From the NCBI GenBank assembly GCA_947627215.1, contig CANQVD010000015.1:17057-81056 (forward strand): 64,000 nucleotides of DNA, read 5' to 3'. Shown piece after piece: positions 16,197 through 24,070 of the stretch. Origin of the DNA: an uncultured Eisenbergiella sp. GTDB taxonomy: Bacteria; Bacillota; Clostridia; Lachnospirales; Lachnospiraceae. The stretch's first letter is position 1, and each line of letters opens with the position of its first letter. The notes under the pieces were generated by a model that ran no database searches, was not told where the DNA came from, and saw only the letters and a list, made by a program, of their open reading frames with translations. Both the position numbers and the translations under genes were made by a program.

Positions 16197-17348
16197 ATGG
16201 TGTTTTACAGTCTGATCGCGGCGCTGACGGTGGCGCTCGCGTCCCTGGTGTCATCGGGCCGCCCGGTGCGTGCGGGATGGTCCGGCGGTCCCGGCACTTG
16301 CGGTGCGCTGACCCGCCGCCGGGCTTTCGAACATCTCTGCCTTGCGGGCATTTTCCTCACGCTGGCGCTGGTATCGGCGCTGCGCGTGGAGGTGGGCAAC
16401 GACTACGGAAAATATGTGGATATTTTTCACGAGATCTGGGCGGGCACCGACGCCGCCTATGTGGTGACGGAGCCGGGCTTCAATTTCGTTGTCAGAGCCG
16501 TCTATGCCCTGTCCGGCTATGAAAATTATCTGCTGGTGTTCGCTCTGTTCGGGACGGCCACGGCATTTCTCTTTTTAAAGGCGATGTACGGACAGAGCGA
16601 GCGCTTCGTTCTTTCTTTTTTCCTGTTCATGACGCTGGGGCTCTATTTCCGCACCTTCACCACCGTCCGCTATTATTTTGTGCTGGCGCTGACGATGTGC
16701 AGCCTGCGGTATGTGCTGCGCAGGGAATACGGGAAATTCCTGCTGCTGATCCTGTTCGCGGCGCTGTTCCATAAATCGGTGCTGGTGACGATCCCCCTGT
16801 TTTTTCTGGCCGCGCTGCGCTGGGACCGGCGGGTCTGCGCGGCAGGAGGCGCGCTGGCCCTGCTCGCCGTCGTGTTCCGGAAACAGGTGCTGGCGCTGGC
16901 GCTGACGCTCTACCCCACCTTTCGGGATACGGTGTACCTGTCGCAGGATATCGGTCTGCGGGCCAACGCCTCCGGCATCCTGCGGTGCCTGGCCGTGTTC
17001 GCGCTGGCCCTTTTCTGTCGGGAGGGGCTGCGGAAGGAGGAAAACCGGTTCTATCTGAAGCTCAGTGTGCTGGGCTTTCTGCTGTACACCTGCGGGTCCT
17101 TTCTGCCGCTGGTGTCCCGGCTGGCCTATTATGTGACCACGCCGCAGATCCTGCTGGCGCCCGGCCTGATCGCCGGGACGGAGCGCGGCCGGAAGAGGAC
17201 CCTGGCGGCGGGGCTGGTGATTTTGTTCGGCCTGCTGTATTTCGTACAGTTTCTCCGCATGGCTCCCGGCAGCGGCATGCAGGTGCTGCCTTACCGGTCC
17301 TGGATTTTTTACAGATGGGAATGGATCAATGGTTCAGAATTCTTTTAG
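16197..17348 (+). CDS. EpsG-family membrane protein, probable polysaccharide polymerase
   Basis: This 383-residue protein has about ten membrane helices. ALRVEVGNDYGKYVDIF, then VTEPGFNFV and later FRTFTTVRYYFVLAL and ALFHKSVLV, match the EpsG (Wzy-type) family of O-antigen and exopolysaccharide polymerases. It probably joins repeat units on the outer face of the membrane. A Gly/Arg-rich insert (about residues 19-43) lies between the first helix and the rest. The last 20 bases overlap the next glycosyltransferase gene. It is the only Wzy candidate in this cluster. A Wzx flippase was not seen in this block. Confidence 0.82.
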   Translation: MVFYSLIAALTVALASLVSSGRPVRAGWSGGPGTCGALTRRRAFEHLCLAGIFLTLALVSALRVEVGNDYGKYVDIFHEIWAGTDAAYVVTEPGFNFVVRAVYALSGYENYLLVFALFGTATAFLFLKAMYGQSERFVLSFFLFMTLGLYFRTFTTVRYYFVLALTMCSLRYVLRREYGKFLLLILFAALFHKSVLVTIPLFFLAALRWDRRVCAAGGALALLAVVFRKQVLALALTLYPTFRDTVYLSQDIGLRANASGILRCLAVFALALFCREGLRKEENRFYLKLSVLGFLLYTCGSFLPLVSRLAYYVTTPQILLAPGLIAGTERGRKRTLAAGLVILFGLLYFVQFLRMAPGSGMQVLPYRSWIFYRWEWINGSEFF

Positions 17349-18183
17349 CATTGTGGTCGTATGTCTGAATCCCGGAAAAAAGCTGCTGTATACCGTGGAA
17401 AGCGTGTTGGCGCAGCAGTACGGCAACTATGAGATCGTCGTCAAGGACGGAGGCTCCGCGGACGGTTCGCTGGATTTGCTGCCCTCGGACAGCCGGATCC
17501 GGGTGCTTTCGGGAAAGGACGCCGGAATTTATGACGCCATGAATCAGGCGCTTGCCGCCGTGAACGGCAGATATGTGCTCTTTCTGAACTGCGGCGACGC
17601 GCTGCACGACGCGCAGGTGCTGTCGCGCATGGAAAGGGTGATCCGGGACAAAAGGAGCGGGGATCCGGAAACGGAGGGCCGTTCCTGCAGGGGGCGGATG
17701 CGGATTTTTTACGGGAACCAGTACAATATGCGGCAAAGCTGCGTGGTTTATTCCGCGCCGGAGGTGAACGATTTCACCTGCTACCGGAACGTGCCCTGCC
17801 ATCAGGTCTGCTTTTATGATGCCAGGCTGTTCGAGGAACGGGGATACGATACGAATTACCGGGTGCGGGCCGACTACGAGCATTTTCTGTACTGCATCTA
17901 TGAGAAAAAGGCGGAAGCGGTCTATACGGATCTGACCGTGGCGGATTATGAGGGCGGCGGGTTTTCCGAAACGGACGAAAACCGGCGGATCTCCGCGAAG
18001 GAGCATGCGAAGATCGCGAGACGGTATCTGGGACGCCGGAAAACGATGAAATACCGGGCGGCGATGCTGCTGACGCTGGCGCCGCTGCGCACGAAGATGG
18101 CGGAGAGCAGGCGGCTGGCCGGCCTTTATAACGGGCTGAAGACGGGCGTGTACCGGCTGCTGGGAAAGGGCCGGGGCGCATGA
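17329..18183 (+). CDS. GT2 family glycosyltransferase
   Basis: A 284-residue GT-A enzyme. FSIVVVCLNPGKKLLYTVES begins the domain, VVKDGGSADGSLD supplies the first aspartates, and AGIYDAMNQALAAVNG followed by FLNCGDALHD is the second half of the donor site, as in colanic-acid-type transferases of the WcaE/TagX kind. The start ATG is inside the previous gene, with GGGA upstream. A short polar insert (about residues 112-125) is present. The downstream gene starts after a 72-base gap. Confidence 0.85.
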   Translation: MVQNSFSIVVVCLNPGKKLLYTVESVLAQQYGNYEIVVKDGGSADGSLDLLPSDSRIRVLSGKDAGIYDAMNQALAAVNGRYVLFLNCGDALHDAQVLSRMERVIRDKRSGDPETEGRSCRGRMRIFYGNQYNMRQSCVVYSAPEVNDFTCYRNVPCHQVCFYDARLFEERGYDTNYRVRADYEHFLYCIYEKKAEAVYTDLTVADYEGGGFSETDENRRISAKEHAKIARRYLGRRKTMKYRAAMLLTLAPLRTKMAESRRLAGLYNGLKTGVYRLLGKGRGA

Positions 18184-18255
18184 CGGGAGGCGCGGCACGG
18201 CCGCAGGGTGCGCAGGAGAGCGCGCTGCCGGCCAAAACGCCGGAAAGAGGAGCGT

Positions 18256-19551
18256 ATGAGGGTTCTTTGGGTCTGCAATATCATGCTGCCGGCCATCGCG
18301 CGGCAGCTTTCTGCGGAATACAGCGTCCGGGAAGGCTGGCTTTCCGGGATTTTCCGGAGTCTGCTGGAGCGGGAGGGGACCGGCGTGGAGCTGGGCGTAT
18401 GCTTTCCGGCGGACGGCGGGCTGGCGGAGACGGACCGAAAGCTTCGGATCGGCGGGCGGGAAGTGGCCTGTTACGGCTTCGCGGAGGATCTGGAGCACCC
18501 GGAGCGGTACGACGCCGCCATGGAGGCGCGGTTTTCCCATATCCTGGACCGTTTTTCGCCGGATCTGGTTCATATTTTCGGTACGGAATTTCCCCATGGT
18601 CTGGCCTGCGCCAGGGCCTTCGGAAGGCCGGGGCGGACGCTGGTGGGCCTGCAGGGCATGATGGGCGCCATCGCGGACGCCTATATGGCGGATCTGCCCC
18701 CGGCGGTACAGAGGTCCGCAACGCTGCGGGACGTGCTCAAAAGGGACAGCCTGGCCCGGCAGCAGGAAAAATTCCGGCTCCGCGCCGCCGGAGAGGCGAG
18801 GCTGTTAAGGCTGGCGGGTCACGTCACGGGGCGGACGCCCTTCGACCGGGAGACCGCGCGGAGGATCCATCCGGAAGCGGCCTATCATTTCATGAACGAG
18901 ACGCTGCGGGACTGCTTTTACGAGGGAGGCTGGGAGCCGGCGCGCTGCCGCCGGTATGAGCTCTTTGTGAGCCAGGCGGACTATCCCATAAAGGGCTTTC
19001 ATTATCTGCTGCAGGCCATGCCGGAGATCTGCGCGGCATTCCCGCAGACGACGGTCGCCGTGGCGGGAAACAGCGTGCTGGGGACGGACGGCGTAAAAAG
19101 CCGGCTGAAGATTCCCGCCTATGGGAAATATCTGCGGCGGCTGGCGAAGGAAAACCGTCTGACGGAGAAGATCCGCGTGCTGGGTCGGCTGGATGAGGAG
19201 GGGATGAAGCGCGCGTATCTCTCCTGCCACGTATTCGTCTGTCCCTCGGCCATGGAAAATTCTCCCAATTCCCTGGGGGAGGCCCAGCTTCTGGGCGTGC
19301 CGGCCGTTGCCAGCGATACCGGCGGCATTCCCGGCATAGCGGCGCACGGAGTGGGCGGGCTTCTGTTTGAAAAGGGAAATCCCCGGGCGCTGGCGGAGGC
19401 GGTGCAGAAGCTGTTTTCCTCTGACGAAACCGCCGGGCGGCTGTCGGCGTCGGAGCGGGCGGATGCGGCCGTCCGGTATGACAGAGCGCGCAACCTGGAG
19501 ACGCTGCTGGAAATCTATCGGAGGATGCTGGAGGAAAGTCCGGAGCGATGA
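18256..19551 (+). CDS. GT4 family glycosyltransferase
   Basis: This 431-residue GT-B retaining glycosyltransferase has an N-terminal acceptor domain (DLVHIFGTEFPHG) and a C-terminal donor domain. The latter contains FVSQADYPIKGFHYLLQAMP, VLGRLDEEGMKRAY and VCPSAMENSPNSLGEAQLLGVPAVAS. The last carries the E-x7-E nucleotide-sugar motif. ATG 18256 is preferred because GAGGAG lies five bases upstream and the protein begins with the expected beta strand (MRVLWVCN). The stop overlaps the next start (ATGA). Sugar donor unknown. Confidence 0.87.
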   Translation: MRVLWVCNIMLPAIARQLSAEYSVREGWLSGIFRSLLEREGTGVELGVCFPADGGLAETDRKLRIGGREVACYGFAEDLEHPERYDAAMEARFSHILDRFSPDLVHIFGTEFPHGLACARAFGRPGRTLVGLQGMMGAIADAYMADLPPAVQRSATLRDVLKRDSLARQQEKFRLRAAGEARLLRLAGHVTGRTPFDRETARRIHPEAAYHFMNETLRDCFYEGGWEPARCRRYELFVSQADYPIKGFHYLLQAMPEICAAFPQTTVAVAGNSVLGTDGVKSRLKIPAYGKYLRRLAKENRLTEKIRVLGRLDEEGMKRAYLSCHVFVCPSAMENSPNSLGEAQLLGVPAVASDTGGIPGIAAHGVGGLLFEKGNPRALAEAVQKLFSSDETAGRLSASERADAAVRYDRARNLETLLEIYRRMLEESPER

Positions 19552-20726
19552 AGACGGTTTTCATTTCCAATTATATCAACCATCACCAGATTCCCTTTTC
19601 CGATGCGATGTATGCCGTGCTGGGGGACGATTATCATTTCATCCAGACGGAGCCCATGTCCCCGGAGCGGCAGGCCATGGGCTGGGGACTGGAGGCGGAA
19701 CGGATCCCCTACGTGGTGTTCTCCTATCGGGAGGAGGAGCGGTGTCGCCGCCTGATCGGGGAGGCGGATCTGGTGTTGGCGGGATGGACGGAACGAACGG
19801 ATCTGTTTCTGCCCCGGATCGCCGCGGGCGGGCTGACGCTGCGCGTCAGCGAGCGGATCTACCGGGAAGGACAGTGGAAGGCGGTCTCTCCCCGGGGGCT
19901 GTGGGCCAAATATAAGGAGCATGTCCGATTCCGGAAAAAGCCGGTCTATCTGCTCTGTGTCGGGGCCTATGTGGCCTCCGATTTCTCCCTGATCGGGGCG
20001 TATCCGGGGAAAATGCTGAAATTCGGCTATTTTCCGCCGTTTCGGGAATATGACGAGGAGAAGCTGTTCGCCGGGAAGCGGGCGGAGCAAGAGCTCCAGC
20101 TCGTCTGGGCGGCCAGGCTCATCCGGCTGAAGCACCCGGAATACGCGGTGCGCCTGGCAGCGGAGCTTAAAGCGGCGGGCGTCGCCTTCCATCTGCATCT
20201 TGTCGGCGACGGACCGCTGGAGGAGGAGGTGCGCGGGCAGATCGCGGCCGCGGGGCTGGAGCGGCAGATCACCTGTTACGGTTTTCTGGAGCCGGAGCGG
20301 GTGCGGGATGTGATGGAGGCCGGCCATGTCTTTCTGTTCACCAGCAGCTATCTGGAGGGCTGGGGCGCGGTGATCAATGAGGCCATGAACAGCGGCTGCT
20401 GTGTGGTGGCGAATGCCCGGACGGGGGCGGCCCCGTTCCTGATCGAGGACGGCGTGAACGGCGCGGTCTGGCCGGACGGAAGCTACGAAGGCTTTGCCGG
20501 ACGGGTGAGAGCGCTTCTGGAGCGGCCGGAGCGGATCGGGGAGATGGGACGGGCGGCATACCGGACCATACGGACGGTGTGGAACGCGCGTCACGCGGCC
20601 GCGGAGTGCATACGTTTTTACGAGAACTGGAAACGGGGGATCACGGACCTGCCGGAGAGCGGTCCCTTTTCCAGGGCGGAGCGGCTTTCCGCCCGCTGGC
20701 GTTATTGTGAGGGAAAACTGGAATGA
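19548..20726 (+). CDS. GT4 family glycosyltransferase
   Basis: The 392-residue protein has an N-terminal domain beginning VFISNYINHHQIPFSDAM, typical of GT4 enzymes in capsule clusters. Its C-terminal domain reads LVWAARLIRLKHPEYAVRLA, HLVGDGPLEEEV and FLFTSSYLEGWGAVINEAMNSGC, the last with the conserved E-x7-E site. It follows the previous GT4 gene with a 4-base overlap and overlaps the next by 4 bases. It would add a sugar to the growing repeat unit in the cytoplasm. Donor unknown. Confidence 0.87.
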   Translation: MKTVFISNYINHHQIPFSDAMYAVLGDDYHFIQTEPMSPERQAMGWGLEAERIPYVVFSYREEERCRRLIGEADLVLAGWTERTDLFLPRIAAGGLTLRVSERIYREGQWKAVSPRGLWAKYKEHVRFRKKPVYLLCVGAYVASDFSLIGAYPGKMLKFGYFPPFREYDEEKLFAGKRAEQELQLVWAARLIRLKHPEYAVRLAAELKAAGVAFHLHLVGDGPLEEEVRGQIAAAGLERQITCYGFLEPERVRDVMEAGHVFLFTSSYLEGWGAVINEAMNSGCCVVANARTGAAPFLIEDGVNGAVWPDGSYEGFAGRVRALLERPERIGEMGRAAYRTIRTVWNARHAAAECIRFYENWKRGITDLPESGPFSRAERLSARWRYCEGKLE

Positions 20727-21814
20727 GCGAAACGGTATCCGGAAACGGAATGGGGCCCGGCGGAACAGGGCCGGGTGAAAACCGGTCCGACGGGACAGAC
20801 GGCGCGCGGAGCGGGCCGCTTCTGAGCGTTATCGTGCCCTGTTATAATATTGAAGACTGTCTGGAGCGCTGTGTGAACAGCATCCGGCGGCAGACCTGGA
20901 AGGCGCTGGAGATCCTGCTGGTGGACGACGGCTCCACGGACCGGACGGGAGAGCTTTGCGACCGGTTCGCGCGTGAGGATGCCAGGATCCGCGTTTTCCA
21001 TAAAAAAAACGGAGGCTCCTCCTCCGCGCGCAATCTGGGGATCCGTGAGGCAAGAGGGGAATGGCTGGGATTTGTGGACAGCGACGACTGGATCGAGCCC
21101 GGCATGTATGAAGCGCTCTGGAAGGCCGCTGCGGCATACGGGGTGGAGATCGCCCAGATTTCCCGGGATGAGATCGATGAAAACGGACAGCGGCGGCCCG
21201 ATGTTTGTACGCCGCCGGAGCGGGCGTCGGTATGTCCCTCCGCCGATTTCCTGCGGGAGCTTTTGCTGCACCGGGGGGACTGTTCCTTCTGCACCAAGCT
21301 GGTGAAGCGGGAGCTGTTCGGGGACAGGCGTTTCCCGGAGGGGAAGCTCAACGAGGATTTTTATCTGCTCCTGCAGATGCTGGAGGCGGTCCGGGGAATC
21401 TGCATTCTGCCGGAACAGATGTATCACGTGTTTTACCGCATCGGGAGCAATACCCGCCGAAAGGAGAAGAACGACTTTTCGCGGGTGTTTGTGGATATCG
21501 TGGAGAATGCGGACCGCGCGGAGGCGCTGACGGAGCGCTGTTATCCGCAGCTTCGCGCCGAGGCGGTGCGCTTCGCGCTGTACCAGCGCCTGGATTATCT
21601 GCTCCATATCCCGGTGGAACGGATGGTGAACACGGACGGCTTTTACCGGCAGGTGAAACGCTATCTGCGCAGCCATCTTCGGGACACGCTGACCAACCCT
21701 TATCTGACCGCGAAAAACAGGAGCTATCTTCTGCTGCTGACCGCCGCGCCGAAGACGGTGCGCAGGATACACGGCTGGAAAATGCGCATCTTAAAAGGCC
21801 GCATGTCCGGATGA
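20723..21814 (+). CDS. GT2 family glycosyltransferase with Gly-rich N-terminal extension
   Basis: A 363-residue protein. The first 32 residues are Gly/Ser/Asp-rich and not part of the fold; the GT-A domain starts at LLSVIVPCYNIEDCLERCV. ILLVDDGSTDRTGELCD, NGGSSSARNLGI and FVDSDDWIEPGMYE are classic GT2 motifs of the capsule CpsI/EpsJ type. It is the last gene of the block; its stop codon lies in the loop of the terminator hairpin at 21793-21833. The extension resembles low-complexity inserts seen in several other proteins here. Confidence 0.87.
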   Translation: MSETVSGNGMGPGGTGPGENRSDGTDGARSGPLLSVIVPCYNIEDCLERCVNSIRRQTWKALEILLVDDGSTDRTGELCDRFAREDARIRVFHKKNGGSSSARNLGIREARGEWLGFVDSDDWIEPGMYEALWKAAAAYGVEIAQISRDEIDENGQRRPDVCTPPERASVCPSADFLRELLLHRGDCSFCTKLVKRELFGDRRFPEGKLNEDFYLLLQMLEAVRGICILPEQMYHVFYRIGSNTRRKEKNDFSRVFVDIVENADRAEALTERCYPQLRAEAVRFALYQRLDYLLHIPVERMVNTDGFYRQVKRYLRSHLRDTLTNPYLTAKNRSYLLLLTAAPKTVRRIHGWKMRILKGRMSG

Positions 21815-21833
21815 AACCGGGATGCGGCCTTTT
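21793..21833 (+). terminator. Terminator of the glycan operon, overlapping the last stop codon
   Basis: A perfect 12-bp stem, AAAAGGCCGCAT (21793-21804) with ATGCGGCCTTTT (21822-21833), has an inner CCGG/CCGG pairing. The TGA of the last glycosyltransferase (21812-21814) lies in the apical loop. Confidence 0.85.
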
Positions 21834-21870
21834 GCGTTCAGGTGCCGACGGGAAGACGGGAATCCGCGGC

Positions 21871-22350
21871 TCATTTCACGGGCTTCGCGCCCGCTTTTTC
21901 CTGCAGCTTTTCGACATTTCTGCGCAGCCAGCCCTTTTTCTTCTTATTGTCCGGCTGTATCACGCCGCCGCGCAGGCCCTTGACGCTGGTCAGATAGATG
22001 CCGCTGACCGTTGCCTTGACCTCTTTCCTGACGGGGACCGTATCGAAGATCTTTTCGTCGCAGACCAGGGACATGATCTGTGGTCCGACCTTCGCCTTGA
22101 CGATGGGCAGCTTGGATCCGCGCAGCAGCTTCGGCGTGGAATCGATCACCGCCTGCGGCAGTCCGGCGTCCCGAAGCTTCATCTTCTTCTTGTCGATGAT
22201 CAGCATCGTGACGGTCTGTTTATAGGCCTCCAGTTGTTTTTCCTGCTCCGCCTGTTTCTTCTGCGCCCGGCTGCCCAGAAAGTAGAGCACGGCGGCGCCC
22301 GCCGCCAGCACGAGCAGGACGATCAGCAATACCCAGCCCCAGGTACTCAT
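21871..22350 (-). CDS. Conserved-type hypothetical protein with one N-terminal membrane helix
   Basis: The 159-residue protein begins with a single hydrophobic helix (WVLLIVLLVLAAGAAVLYF), then a charged coiled stretch (about 30-48). A cytoplasmic-looking basic region contains KLRGSKLPIVKAKVGPQIM-like and VKATVSGIYLTSVKGLRGG segments. The C-terminus is strongly basic (KKKKGWLRRNVEKL). I recognise no domain; the shape resembles small membrane-anchored Lachnospiraceae proteins of unknown role. It is monocistronic, on the minus strand, with AGGAGG before the ATG and a promoter at 22410-22438. Confidence 0.75.
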   Translation of the reverse strand: MSTWGWVLLIVLLVLAAGAAVLYFLGSRAQKKQAEQEKQLEAYKQTVTMLIIDKKKMKLRDAGLPQAVIDSTPKLLRGSKLPIVKAKVGPQIMSLVCDEKIFDTVPVRKEVKATVSGIYLTSVKGLRGGVIQPDNKKKKGWLRRNVEKLQEKAGAKPVK

Positions 22351-22378
22351 AATTCGCTTCCTCCTGAAAATGATGTAA

Positions 22379-22409
22379 GGCCGCGAAACAGCCGCGGCCG
22401 CCTTTTTTT
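22379..22409 (+). terminator. Rho-independent terminator (plus strand) in the leader region of the minus-strand gene
   Basis: GGCCGCG (22379-22385) pairs with CGCGGCC (22393-22399), followed by GCC and seven T. It may block read-through from the glycan operon toward the recombinase locus. Confidence 0.7.
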
Positions 22410-22438
22410 ATTCTAACAGAGTTTTTTTTTTAAGACAA
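22410..22438 (-). promoter_or_regulatory. Promoter of the 21871-22350 gene
   Basis: Minus strand: TTGTCT (22438-22433), 17-base spacer that is almost all A, TAGAAT (22415-22410). Confidence 0.55.
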
Positions 22439-22606
22439 GACATTTGACGTATAAAAGTGTCCGAAACTGCCGGAGGCGCCGCGTGGGGTGTTTCCGGCGA
22501 TTGTTTTTCCGCTGATAGGATTGACAGACCGGCACATAATAAAAGAAACCGGATATGGCTTCAACCCGTCTTCGGTTAAATCCATCGCTGAAAAGGAGAA
22601 TGTATC

Positions 22607-23467
22607 ATGTCTGAAGCATCTGAAAAATCCTATCGGATCGGGGAGTCCATGATCTCCGATTTCCGCGCCTATCTCATTCGGGAGGAAAAAAGCCGGGGCA
22701 CCGTCGAAAAATATCTGCGCGACGTCAGAGCCCTTGCCGCGTGGCTGGGAGAACGGGAGGCCGTGAAGGAAAACGTGGCCGCCTGGAAAAATGAGCTGCT
22801 GGAGAAAAACTACCGGCCCGTCACCGTCAATTCCATGCTCTCCGCCCTGAATACCTTTTTTGATTTCATGGGCTGGCGCGAGTGCCGGGTGAAGTTCCTT
22901 CACGTCCAGCGCCGTCTCTTCCGCAGCCCGGAGCGGGAGCTGACCCGCGCGGAGTATGACCGGCTGATAAAGACCGCGCTGGACCGTGGGAAGGAGCGCA
23001 CGGCTCTGCTGATGGAGACCATCTGCGCCACGGGGATCCGGGTATCGGAGGTGAAATATATTACCGTGAAGGCCCTGCAGTGCAGAAGGGCGGAAATCTC
23101 TCTGAAAGGGAAGGTCCGGACGATCCTCCTGCCGGGGAAGCTGTGCAAGAAGCTGCTGGGATACGCGAAAAAGCAGGGGATCAGGACGGGGGAGATCTTT
23201 CTGACGGGGAAGGGGAAAGGGATTTCCCGCCGCCAGATCTGGCAGGAGATGAAGTCGCTGTGCGGGGAAGCGGGGGTGGAGCCGTCGAAGGTGTTTCCGC
23301 ATAACCTGCGGCATCTGTTCGCAGTGACCTGGTACAGGGTCTGCCGGGATATCGTGAAGCTGGCGGATCTGCTGGGACATTCCAGCATCGAGACGACGCG
23401 GATCTATCTGGTGGACAGCGGGGAGGAGCATATGCGTCAGCTCGACCGGATGGGGCTGGTGGCCTGA
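22607..23467 (+). CDS. Tyrosine recombinase (XerC/phage-integrase family), complete active site
   Basis: A 286-residue site-specific recombinase with an N-terminal SAM-like DNA-binding domain (about 14-95) and a C-terminal catalytic domain. The full catalytic set is visible: Arg145 in ATGIRVSE, Lys in LKGKVR (167 or 169), His232 and Arg235 in HNLRH, His258 in LLGHSS and the nucleophile Tyr267 in TTRIYL. ATG 22607 has AAGGAGA eight bases upstream. Directly 3' of it lies a 468-bp segment flanked by a 19-bp inverted repeat, the usual arrangement of a dedicated DNA invertase. A perfect TTGACA is present at 22521-22526, but its -10 is not clear. It is much shorter than phage integrases with arm-binding domains. 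Confidence 0.9.
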   Translation: MSEASEKSYRIGESMISDFRAYLIREEKSRGTVEKYLRDVRALAAWLGEREAVKENVAAWKNELLEKNYRPVTVNSMLSALNTFFDFMGWRECRVKFLHVQRRLFRSPERELTRAEYDRLIKTALDRGKERTALLMETICATGIRVSEVKYITVKALQCRRAEISLKGKVRTILLPGKLCKKLLGYAKKQGIRTGEIFLTGKGKGISRRQIWQEMKSLCGEAGVEPSKVFPHNLRHLFAVTWYRVCRDIVKLADLLGHSSIETTRIYLVDSGEEHMRQLDRMGLVA

Positions 23468-23517
23468 CCGCGGGAGCATAAAAAAATGTCCTCTCGGACG
23501 TCTCGCCTCCCGGCAAT

Positions 23518-23536
23518 CCCGGAATCTACATTTTGT
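23518..23536 (+). repeat. Left inverted repeat of the invertible segment
   Basis: CCCGGAATCTACATTTTGT matches the reverse complement of 24005-24023 with a single mismatch (G or A at the fourth base). The inner 15 bases are identical. Confidence 0.85.
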
Positions 23537-23675
23537 GTATTCGGCTGCCGGAACAAATCGCCCGACCGCCTACATATACTTCTGAAAAATGCAAAACCCG
23601 CAGGATTCTGCCCGTTTTCTGTGACAGGCCGGGGCCGGTGAAAGCCCCGGGTTTCATTCCCGCGTTCTTTTCAGA

Positions 23676-23704
23676 TTGATCTATATTTATTGTATCAGCA
23701 TAAT
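23676..23704 (+). promoter_or_regulatory. Promoter candidate inside the invertible segment, currently rightward
   Basis: TTGATC (23676-23681), 17-base spacer, CATAAT (23699-23704). It points at the pseudo-recombinase and surface protein genes in the given orientation. Confidence 0.4.
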
Positions 23705-23717
23705 TCTGATTTGTCTA
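23689..23717 (-). promoter_or_regulatory. Stronger promoter candidate inside the invertible segment, currently leftward
   Basis: Minus strand: TAGACA (23717-23712), 17-base spacer, TACAAT (23694-23689); each hexamer is 5 of 6 to consensus. In this orientation it fires toward the 3' end of the recombinase gene. Confidence 0.55.
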
Positions 23718-23814
23718 CACCCAAGATCAAAAAATATTAACTAAATTTTTTACAGAAAATCTGTCAGAAAGAAAAAAATTGACCGCAATTCCGGATTGAG
23801 CGCAGCAGGACAGG

Positions 23815-23853
23815 AGAAAAGGCGGATTTGTCTGAATAGAAAGGGCCTTTTCT
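23815..23853. other. 9-bp stem-loop inside the invertible segment
   Basis: AGAAAAGGC (23815-23823) pairs perfectly with GCCTTTTCT (23845-23853). It could act as a weak terminator or leader element in either orientation. Confidence 0.4.
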
Positions 23854-24004
23854 GCCTGCAGTATCGGGAATCCGTCATAGTGAAATCACCGGAATATACG
23901 TCTTATCGAATTTATGTTATCGCATACCGGATAACCCAAGCAGACCGGACCCGGCCGGCCGTTTCGGCTCAGATTCTTTATTTTTATGATCCGGACAAAA
24001 AGGA

Positions 24005-24023
24005 ACAAAATGTAGATTCTGGG
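24005..24023 (-). repeat. Right inverted repeat of the invertible segment
   Basis: ACAAAATGTAGATTCTGGG is the inverted partner of 23518-23536. The first downstream start codon is 47 bases to the right, so no promoter fits outside the switch. Confidence 0.85.
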
Positions 24024-24070
24024 AAAACGACAGTCAGTTGAGAAGAGGCAGGAAAAGGGGCGGTCGATTG

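Larger units (their letters stand above)
23537..24004. other. Putative invertible promoter segment (468 bp)
   Basis: This gene-free stretch between an active tyrosine recombinase and a pseudo-recombinase/surface-protein operon is bounded by the 19-bp inverted repeats at 23518-23536 and 24005-24023. It is AT-richer than its surroundings around 23660-23790. It contains a strong promoter match on the minus strand (23689-23717), a weaker one on the plus strand (23676-23704), a 7-bp GC stem CCGGGGC/GCCCCGG (23629-23650) and a 9-bp stem at 23815-23853. Inversion would turn the minus promoter toward the downstream operon, about 220 bases from its first start codon. There is no convincing coding sequence inside. 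Confidence 0.75.

Noticed and set aside
22521..22549. Promoter for the recombinase with perfect TTGACA
   Set aside because: No -10-like hexamer at 16-18 bases; CATAAT is only about eight bases away, so it is not listed as a feature.
23796..24041. 81-residue open frame inside and across the right end of the invertible segment
   Set aside because: No ribosome site or homology recognised, and it runs over the inverted repeat, so inversion would break it.
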